Source of the DNA: an uncultured Dechloromonas sp.
GTDB lineage: Bacteria > Pseudomonadota > Gammaproteobacteria > Burkholderiales > Rhodocyclaceae
Assembly (NCBI GenBank): GCA_946477505.1
Contig: CAMKYP010000058.1
Coordinates: 1-13,430 of the forward strand
DNA: 13,430 bases
Direction of reading: 5' to 3'
A program made the translations under genes and the position numbers. Positions within the stretch are counted from its first letter, which is position 1. Each line of letters opens with the position of its first letter. The notes below the pieces were generated by a model. The model made no database searches, was not told the origin of the DNA, and saw only the letters and a program-made list of their open reading frames with translations. Below are positions 6,803-11,789 of this stretch, piece after piece.

Positions 6803-7777
6803 TTACTTGCGGTAGGCGTCGAGCATGGCCTGGCCGTCGGTGCCGGCCTGCTTGGCCCAGTCGGCAATCATTTGCTCGCCGACTTTCTTCAGGTCGGCCT
6901 GGAGTTGCGGCGAACCCTTTTCGATCTTCATGCCGTTCTTGGCCAGTTGCTCGAGATACCAGGTGTTCTTTTCCTGGCTGATCTTGATGCCACGGGATTC
7001 AGCCTCGGCCGCTGCCTTGAGCAGCGCATCCTGGGTCGGCTTGTCGAGGCCGTCGAAGGCCTTTTTGGAGACGATGACCAGGTTCTTCGGCAGCCAGGCG
7101 CTGACGTCGTAGTAGTACTTCACCTGTTCCCAGACCTTGCTGTCGTAGCCGGTGGCGCCGGACGTCATGAAGGTATTGACCGTGCCGGTGGCCAGCGCCT
7201 GCGTCAGCTCGGCGGCCTGGACAGTAACCGGCTGGGCGCCGACCAGTTGGGCAATGCGGCTGGTGTTCGGGTTGTAGGCGCGCCACTTGGCGCCCTTCAG
7301 GTCGGCGGCGGAGTTGATCGGCTTGGCGCTGAAGATGCCCTGCGGCGGCCAGGGCACGGCATACAGCACCTTCAGGCCCTGCTTGGCGAGATGGGCTTCG
7401 GTAGCCGCCTTGGTCGCCTTCCACAGCTTGTCGGATTCGGCGTAGCTGGTGGCGAGGAAGGGAATGGAGTCGACGCCGAAGACCGGGTTTTCGTTCGAAT
7501 AGCCGGAGATGATGATTTCACCGATCTGCGCCTGGCCGCCCTGGACGGCGCGCTTGATTTCGTTGGCCTTGAACAGCGAGCCGCCGTCGTGGATGGTCAG
7601 CGTCAGCTTGCCGCCGGTGGCCTTCTCGACATCCTTGGCAAAGAGCTGGATGTTGGCGGTGTGGAAATTGGAGGTCGGGTAACCGGTCGGCATGTCCCAT
7701 TTCTGCTGGGCCTGGGCAATGGCGGACGAGAACATCAGGGTGGTGCTGAGGCCAAAGGCGGCCACGGTTTTCAGCAT
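6803..7777 (-). CDS. dctP: TRAP transporter periplasmic solute-binding protein (DctP family), probable 5-oxoproline receptor
   Basis: 324 residues with a Sec signal peptide (MLKTVAAFGLSTTLMFSSAI, cleavage probably after AQA-23). The mature part is a DctP-type fold: 'KWDMPTGYPTSNFHTANIQL' (26-45), 'GGSLFKANEIKRAVQGGQAQ' (65-84), 'LKGAKWRAYNPNTSRIAQLV' (160-179) and 'VTVQAAELTQALATGTVN' (184-201). R166 in KWRAYNP is the family arginine that normally grips the substrate carboxylate. It acts in the periplasm and delivers solute to DctQM. Bordetella pertussis DctP6 and DctP7 are known structures of a pyroglutamate-binding DctP group. Together with the downstream pxpBCA genes, that makes 5-oxoproline the favoured ligand (inference). 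Start supported by GAGGAG at 7784-7789. Other monocarboxylates remain possible. Confidence 0.92.
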   Translation of the reverse strand: MLKTVAAFGLSTTLMFSSAIAQAQQKWDMPTGYPTSNFHTANIQLFAKDVEKATGGKLTLTIHDGGSLFKANEIKRAVQGGQAQIGEIIISGYSNENPVFGVDSIPFLATSYAESDKLWKATKAATEAHLAKQGLKVLYAVPWPPQGIFSAKPINSAADLKGAKWRAYNPNTSRIAQLVGAQPVTVQAAELTQALATGTVNTFMTSGATGYDSKVWEQVKYYYDVSAWLPKNLVIVSKKAFDGLDKPTQDALLKAAAEAESRGIKISQEKNTWYLEQLAKNGMKIEKGSPQLQADLKKVGEQMIADWAKQAGTDGQAMLDAYRK

Positions 7778-7876
7778 GGGAGTCTCCTCGTTATTGTGCG
7801 GATGGTCATGTCCGGTACCGAATCGGCTGGCGGGACGATTGTCGACGCCGCAATTCCGGATTTGAACATGGTGATG

Positions 7877-7908
7877 TAACGTTAAGAAAACGTTGATAAA
7901 AAGTCAAC
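7877..7908. promoter_or_regulatory. Palindrome cluster in the dctP/marR divergent spacer (candidate operator)
   Basis: Three symmetric elements stand close together: TAACGTTA (7877-7884), AACGTT (7889-7894) and GTTGA-7 bp-TCAAC (7892-7908). The two AACGTT centres are 11 bp apart, about one helical turn. The cluster covers a candidate dctP -35 box and lies just upstream of the marR -10 box. A MarR-type dimer bound here would block both directions. That the regulator encoded at 7952 binds it is inference. Confidence 0.5.
7879..7907 (-). promoter_or_regulatory. Candidate promoter of the dctP operon
   Basis: On the minus strand TTGACT (7907-7902) is a 5/6 match to the -35 consensus. At 17-bp spacing the -10 position reads TAACGT (7884-7879), only a 3/6 match, so the -10 is poor. 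The -35 overlaps the TCAAC half of the dyad at 7892-7908. It sits about 100 bp upstream of the dctP start. Confidence 0.35.
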
Positions 7909-7919
7909 ATGATAGTCGC

Positions 7920-7925
7920 TATAAT
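7920..7925 (+). promoter_or_regulatory. -10 box of the marR-type regulator
   Basis: A perfect TATAAT lies 26 bp before the ATG at 7952, which would give a short leader containing GGAG (7941-7944). No good -35 stands at the right distance: TTGATA at 7893-7898 is 21 bp away, which is too far. The promoter may be weak or activator-dependent. Confidence 0.5.
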
Positions 7926-7951
7926 CTCCGCCAAATTCTTGGAGAAAAGTC

Positions 7952-8509
7952 ATGCCCAGTCGTCAGAAAGCCAACAAGACTCCGGTTGCCGTCCCCGTTC
8001 CGCCGGTCGGGCAGCGCATTGTTTCTTCCTCGCATCTGGTGTCGGAGAAATCGCCGGAACTGTCGGAATTCGAGTTCGGCCTGATCATCGCCACCCACGC
8101 CTTCAACCGCTGGCTGATCCGCTGCATGGGAGCTGCCGGCGTCAAGGACATGGCGCCCGTCGATGTGCTGATCCTGCATCACATCAACCACCGGCGGACG
8201 GAGAAGCGCCTGGCCGATATCTGTTTCGTCCTCAATATCGAGGACACCCATGTGGTCAGCTATTCGGTCAAGAAACTGTCGGGGATGGGCCTGTTGAGCA
8301 GCACCAAGCGCGGCAAGGAGGTGTTCTTCGCCACGACGGAAGAAGGCAATGCCCTGTGCCAGCGCTACCGTGAGGTACGCGAAGCCTGCCTGATGCCCGG
8401 TTTTTCCGGGCAGGAAGAGGAGAACGCCCGTCTGGGCGATTTGGCGCGGATACTGCGCCAGTTGTCCGGGCGCTACGATCAGGCGGCGCGGGCAGCGACC
8501 GCCTACTGA
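7952..8509 (+). CDS. MarR-family winged-helix transcriptional regulator
   Basis: 185 residues. A basic, proline-rich N-terminal tail (MPSRQKANKTPVAVPVPPVG) precedes an all-helical dimer region. The winged helix-turn-helix follows at about 68-130: 'DVLILHHINHRRTEKRLADI' (71-90), recognition helix 'DTHVVSYSVKKLSGMGLL' (98-115), and wing 'KRGKEVFFATTEEG' (119-132). 'RLADI..VLNIEDTHVVSYS' is typical of a MarR subgroup found beside transporter genes. It is divergent from dctP with a 174-bp spacer full of palindromes. I infer local repression of the 5-oxoproline operon relieved by a pathway ligand, plus autoregulation. Start supported by GGAG at 7941-7944. Family secure; regulon inferred from position only. 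Confidence 0.88.
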   Translation: MPSRQKANKTPVAVPVPPVGQRIVSSSHLVSEKSPELSEFEFGLIIATHAFNRWLIRCMGAAGVKDMAPVDVLILHHINHRRTEKRLADICFVLNIEDTHVVSYSVKKLSGMGLLSSTKRGKEVFFATTEEGNALCQRYREVREACLMPGFSGQEEENARLGDLARILRQLSGRYDQAARAATAY

Positions 8510-8511
8510 TT

Positions 8512-8524
8512 GCGGAAAATCCGC
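8512..8524. terminator. Short symmetric hairpin between convergent genes
   Basis: GCGGA (8512-8516) and TCCGC (8520-8524) form a five-base-pair stem with an AAA loop, in the 20-bp gap between the marR-type stop and the cupin stop. There is no T-run on either side. A small bidirectional 3'-end hairpin is the most that can be claimed. Confidence 0.3.
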
Positions 8525-8529
8525 CCGGG

Positions 8530-8907
8530 CTATTCCTGCGGTTCGAGGATTTCGGTGTCGGCGTGGTCGTAGGCCGGGCTGCTCGCGCACAACACGCGCA
8601 GGGGCACCGGCCAGGTGTTGTGCAATGCATGCGGCGTACCGGGCGGTATCAGGATGGTATCGCCGACGCCGATGGCGAAGGTCTTGTCGCCGAGAATCAT
8701 GGTCCCTTGCCCGGCGGTCACGTGGTACAGCTCTTCGGTCTTGTGGTGACGATGGAGCAGGGTTTTCTGGCCGGAATACACCGTCGCTTCGGCGAGGCTT
8801 TGCGCCTGGTTGCCGTGTTGTGCCGGGTGCATCAGCTCGCGGATTTCCGAGCCGTCCTTGGTCGTGTAGGGCTGGATGTCGTCGTAACGGGTGAGTAGGG
8901 TGGTCAT
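8530..8907 (-). CDS. Small single-domain cupin protein
   Basis: 125 residues, one beta-barrel cupin domain. Motif 1 is G46-x5-H52-x-H54-x4-E59-x6-G66 ('LLHRHHKTEELYHVTAGQG'). Motif 2 is fully canonical: G82-x5-P88-x-G90-x2-H93-x3-N97 ('GDTILIPPGTPHALHN'). The four metal ligands expected of a mononuclear cupin (H52, H54, E59, H93) are therefore present. Such small cytosolic cupins include dioxygenases, isomerases and sugar- or effector-binding proteins, so the reaction cannot be assigned. The ATG at 8907 overlaps the stop of the preceding UPF0178 gene as ATGA (8904-8907). It is the last gene of a three-gene minus-strand unit and is convergent with the marR-type gene. Confidence 0.88.
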   Translation of the reverse strand: MTTLLTRYDDIQPYTTKDGSEIRELMHPAQHGNQAQSLAEATVYSGQKTLLHRHHKTEELYHVTAGQGTMILGDKTFAIGVGDTILIPPGTPHALHNTWPVPLRVLCASSPAYDHADTEILEPQE

Positions 8908-9362
8908 GCGGAGTCCTTGGGTATCTTGGCGAGAAAGCGGTCGAGCTGGTTGGCGAAGGCTTGCCGGTCGGATTGGCTGAACGAAGACGGCCCGCCGGTT
9001 TCGATGCCAGCACTGCGCAGTTCTTCCATGAAATTGCGCATGCTCAGGCGTTCGCGGATGGTCGCCGTCGTGTAGAGCTCGCCGCGCGGGTTCAAGGCGT
9101 GGGCGCCGCGTTCGATGACCAGCGAGGCGAGCGGAATGTCGGCGGTGACGACCAGGTCGCCGGCGGCCACCTGGTCAACGATGTGCCGGTCGGCGACATC
9201 GAAGCCACTGGGCACCTGGATGGCGCGGATGACTTTCGACGGCGGCGTGCGCAGCATCTGGTTGGCGACCAGGGTGGTCTGGATCTGCCGACGCTCGGCG
9301 GCGCGGTAGATGATTTCCTTGATGACGCCGGGGCAGGCGTCGGCATCGACCCAGATCTGCAT
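8904..9362 (-). CDS. UPF0178 (DUF188) family protein, YaiI/YqxD-like
   Basis: 152 residues, the same length as I recall for E. coli YaiI. The diagnostic N-terminus MQIWVDADACPGVIKEIIYR carries the VDADACP acidic motif. 'DQVAAGDLVVTADIPLASLV' follows mid-protein, then 'SMRNFMEELRSAG' and a C-terminal 'GGPSSFSQSDRQAFANQLDR'. The acidic residues and fold class recall PIN-like nucleases, but no activity is established that I know of. The ATG at 9362 is chosen because the family starts exactly there; the frame extends upstream only through sequence belonging to the hydrolase gene. Just one base separates it from the stop of that gene (TAG, 9364-9366), and no clear ribosome site exists, so reinitiation or coupling is likely. 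It overlaps the cupin start by 4 bp. Confidence 0.92.
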   Translation of the reverse strand: MQIWVDADACPGVIKEIIYRAAERRQIQTTLVANQMLRTPPSKVIRAIQVPSGFDVADRHIVDQVAAGDLVVTADIPLASLVIERGAHALNPRGELYTTATIRERLSMRNFMEELRSAGIETGGPSSFSQSDRQAFANQLDRFLAKIPKDSA

Positions 9363-9363
9363 G

Positions 9364-10344
9364 CTATTTGGCCAGCGGCGCAAACTCGGCCGGAACCCAG
9401 GCATAGCCCTTGGCTTCCTTGCGGACGTGGCCAACACCGGGGAAGGGCAGGTGCATGCCGGCGACCATCAGCTTTTCGCGGGCGGCCTTGTGGAAGACGC
9501 GCTTGCGGGTGGCGACGGCCTGCTTCGGGTCGTTGTCGAACTCGAAGGCGACTTCCGGGCGGGCGAACTGCACGGCGTGGTTATGCACCAGGTCGCCGAG
9601 CACCAGCAGGCGCTGGTCGCCGCTCTGGAACAAATAGCTGGCGTGGCCCGGGGTGTGGCCGTGTGTGTCGACGCTGCTGACGCCGGCCAGCAGTTCGCGG
9701 TCGCTGTCGAAGGTCTTCCATTTGCCGGCGGCGAGGTAGGGGGCGGCGGCATCGCGCGACATCTTGAAGAAAGGCTGGAAATCCTTCGGGGCCTGGGCGG
9801 CGATCGCTTCGCTCAGCCAGAAATCGTTGTCCGCCTTGGCCGACCAGACCTCGGCATTGGCGAAGACGCGCTGGCCGTCCGGGGTGACCAGGCCGTTGAT
9901 GTGGTCGCCGTGCAGGTGGGTGATAAGCACGGTGTCGACCTGCTCCGGGGTGTAGCCGGCGGCCTTGAGGTTGTCCACGATGTTGCCGAGCCCCGGCCCG
10001 AACAGCTTGGCGGCGCCGGCGTCGACCAGGATCAGCTTGTTGCCGGTATTGACCAGGTAGGCGTTGACGGCGGTCTGCACCTTGGGGCCTTTCAGGAACT
10101 CGCGGGCGAGCAGGCGCTGGATGTCGCGCTTGTCGATGTTCTTCAGCAGCTTCTCGTCGAGGTCGATGGCACCGTCGTAGAGGGCAGTGACTTCGAATTG
10201 GCCGAGCATCAGGCGGTAGTAGCCGGGAACCTGGGTTTTCTGCTGCGGCGCTTCGGCAATCGCCAGGCTGCTGCCGAGCACGAACAGCCCGGCGACGGCC
10301 AGACGACGGAAGGCTGTTTTCAGGGGAGATGCAGTGAGGGTCAT
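9364..10344 (-). CDS. Exported metallo-beta-lactamase-fold hydrolase
   Basis: 326 residues. The N-terminus (MTLTASPLKTAFRRLAVAGL, then a hydrophobic stretch to 'AIAEA') looks like a signal peptide. The twin arginine is not in a convincing Tat context, so Sec export to the periplasm is favoured. The MBL fold is complete: 'LILVDAG' (104-110), HLHGDH (143-148), 'THGHTPGH' (227-234), 'LVLGDLVHN' (247-255) and 'AGMHLPFPG' (295-303). These give zinc ligands H143, H145, D147, H148, H234, D251 and H298, a full dinuclear set. The layout resembles MBL-fold lactonases and related periplasmic hydrolases rather than true beta-lactamases, but the substrate is unknown. AGGAG at 10351-10355 supports the start. 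It heads a coupled unit with the UPF0178 and cupin genes. Confidence 0.9.
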   Translation of the reverse strand: MTLTASPLKTAFRRLAVAGLFVLGSSLAIAEAPQQKTQVPGYYRLMLGQFEVTALYDGAIDLDEKLLKNIDKRDIQRLLAREFLKGPKVQTAVNAYLVNTGNKLILVDAGAAKLFGPGLGNIVDNLKAAGYTPEQVDTVLITHLHGDHINGLVTPDGQRVFANAEVWSAKADNDFWLSEAIAAQAPKDFQPFFKMSRDAAAPYLAAGKWKTFDSDRELLAGVSSVDTHGHTPGHASYLFQSGDQRLLVLGDLVHNHAVQFARPEVAFEFDNDPKQAVATRKRVFHKAAREKLMVAGMHLPFPGVGHVRKEAKGYAWVPAEFAPLAK

Positions 10345-10421
10345 TCAGGGCTCCTGTGGGGTGGGAGAAAAGCCGGGATGGCCGATGTTGCGGGCAGTCG
10401 GAGATCGGCGGCGAAAGGCAG

Positions 10422-10449
10422 ATATTGCCATGGAGTGTCCGGTTGACAA
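10422..10449 (-). promoter_or_regulatory. Possible promoter of the hydrolase-UPF0178-cupin unit
   Basis: On the minus strand TTGTCA (10449-10444) is a 5/6 -35 match and CAATAT (10427-10422) a 3/6 -10 match, 16 bp apart and about 78 bp upstream of the hydrolase ATG. The -35 is the opposite strand of the TTGACA used by the divergent gene. The weak -10 keeps this tentative. Confidence 0.3.
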
Positions 10450-10471
10450 ATGCATCATGGCGCCGTTTCAT
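10443..10471 (+). promoter_or_regulatory. Promoter of the beta-helix protein gene
   Basis: A perfect TTGACA (10443-10448) is followed after 17 bp by TTTCAT (10466-10471, a 4/6 -10 match). Transcription would begin near 10478, giving a leader of about 30 bases with GGAG at 10495-10498 before the ATG at 10508. This placement is also why upstream in-frame ATGs at 10334, 10433 and 10457 are disfavoured: they lie before the inferred transcript start. Confidence 0.55.
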
Positions 10472-10507
10472 GGCTGCTTCCCCATTTCTCGCGCGGAGCG
10501 GCCCGCC

Positions 10508-11782
10508 ATGGTTCGATCGATTGCACGCGTGCTGCCTGCGGGTAGCCTTTGGTTATGGCTTTTCCTGGGCAGTGCGCTGGCGCAGACGACCGATAAGCTG
10601 CCGCCGGCGCCGGACTATCTGGGGGAGATTCGCCGGGGGGCCGACGGACGCCTGGTGGCTCGCCCGGAAGCGGCGCTTGCCATGGAGGCAGCCGTGCCGG
10701 CGACGATGGTCGTCGGTCCCGGCGAGAAAATCGCCTCGATCACCGAGGCCGCCAAACAGGCGCGCGATGGCGAGGTGATCGAGATTCGTCCCGGCCTCTA
10801 TCGCGGGCAGCCGGCCGTCTGGACGCAGAACAACCTGGTGATCCGCGGTGCCGGTGAACGGCCGGTCATGCTGGCCGACGGCAAGAATGCGGAGGGGAAG
10901 GCAATCTGGGTGGTGCGCGGCGGCAAGCTGCGGATCGAGAACATCGAATTTCGCGGTGCGCGCAGCGCCGACCTGAACGGTGCCGGAATCCGTTTTGAAA
11001 AGGGCAGCCTGAGCGTGCGGGGCTGCGCGTTTTTTGACAACGAGATAGGCATCCTGACGGCGAACCGCAGCGACTTGAGTCTTGAGGTGAACGACAGCGA
11101 GTTCGGCGATGCTCCGCGAACCCCGGGCGATCTGCACCATCTGCTGTACGTCGGCGCAATCGGGAAATTCACGCTGAGGGGTAGCCGCTTCTCCAATGGC
11201 TATCTGGGCCATCTCGTCAAGTCGCGGGCGCGCGAGAACTACATCCTGTACAACATGCTGGTCGACGGGGCTGGCGGCAAGTCGTCCTACGAACTGGAGT
11301 TTCCCAATGGCGGTGTTGCCTACGTGGTCGGCAATACTATCGGCCAAAGTGCCGGGACCGACAATCCGCGTCTCGTTTCCTATGGTGCCGAGGGGCCGAA
11401 ATGGCCGGAGAATGCGCTCTACATGGCGCACAACACCTTGATCAACGACGCCTACGCCGGCACTTTCGTCAACGTGCGTACCGACAGGATGGGCGGCGAT
11501 CTTGAGGTTTGGCTGCTGAACAACCTGATCGTTGGGGTGGGCGATCTCCACAAGCCGGCGCAAGGTCGATTCGAAGGCAACCGTTTGGCGGCACGGCACG
11601 AACTGGTCGAGATGGGTGGCATTCCGCTGAAACTGACCAGCCTGTCGCCACTGCGCGGTATGGTCAGTCCGCCGGGGATGGCGCCGGCCATGGCGCTGCT
11701 GCCCGATGCCGAGTTTGTTTTCCCGGCTGGAACCCGCCGGATGCAGCCGAGCAGCCTGCTTGCACCGGGGGCATTCCAGTAG
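10508..11782 (+). CDS. Exported right-handed parallel beta-helix protein
   Basis: 424 residues from the ATG at 10508. A clear Sec signal peptide (MVRSIARVLPAGSLWLWLFL, then GSALA with cleavage before Q26) fixes this start. The mature protein opens with a proline-rich stretch. 'VVGPGEKIASITEAAKQARD' (68-87) and 'GEVIEIRPGLYRG' (88-100) follow, the usual N-cap and first coil of pectate-lyase-like beta-helices. Successive short coils come next: 'NNLVIRGAGERPVML', 'GKLRIENIEFRGA', 'GSLSVRGCAFFDNEIGI', 'LSLEVNDSEF', 'GKFTLRGSRFSNGYLGHLVK', 'NALYMAHNTLIND', 'LEVWLLNNLIVG'. Such proteins bind or cleave polysaccharide, but no catalytic site is recognisable, so no enzyme activity is claimed. It stands alone between oppositely oriented genes, with its own promoter. 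Its stop is 7 bp from that of the convergent kinase gene. Confidence 0.85.
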   Translation: MVRSIARVLPAGSLWLWLFLGSALAQTTDKLPPAPDYLGEIRRGADGRLVARPEAALAMEAAVPATMVVGPGEKIASITEAAKQARDGEVIEIRPGLYRGQPAVWTQNNLVIRGAGERPVMLADGKNAEGKAIWVVRGGKLRIENIEFRGARSADLNGAGIRFEKGSLSVRGCAFFDNEIGILTANRSDLSLEVNDSEFGDAPRTPGDLHHLLYVGAIGKFTLRGSRFSNGYLGHLVKSRARENYILYNMLVDGAGGKSSYELEFPNGGVAYVVGNTIGQSAGTDNPRLVSYGAEGPKWPENALYMAHNTLINDAYAGTFVNVRTDRMGGDLEVWLLNNLIVGVGDLHKPAQGRFEGNRLAARHELVEMGGIPLKLTSLSPLRGMVSPPGMAPAMALLPDAEFVFPAGTRRMQPSSLLAPGAFQ

Positions 11783-11789
11783 GGCCTGT

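Noticed and set aside
6773..7879. A 368-codon plus-strand frame
   Set aside because: It is antisense to dctP, which has a signal peptide and complete DctP motifs. The antisense translation matches no family I know.
9310..10446. A 378-codon plus-strand frame
   Set aside because: It is antisense to the metallo-beta-lactamase-fold gene, whose seven zinc ligands confirm the minus-strand reading.
10334..10507. N-terminal extension of the beta-helix protein to the ATG at 10334
   Set aside because: It would bury a clear signal peptide 58 residues inside the protein and place the start upstream of the TTGACA promoter. The ATG at 10508 has a ribosome site and a proper export signal.
10345..10507. 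Possible small RNA or riboswitch in the 163-bp divergent spacer
   Set aside because: Apart from the candidate promoters I found no long stem or T-tailed terminator, so there is no basis for an RNA gene.
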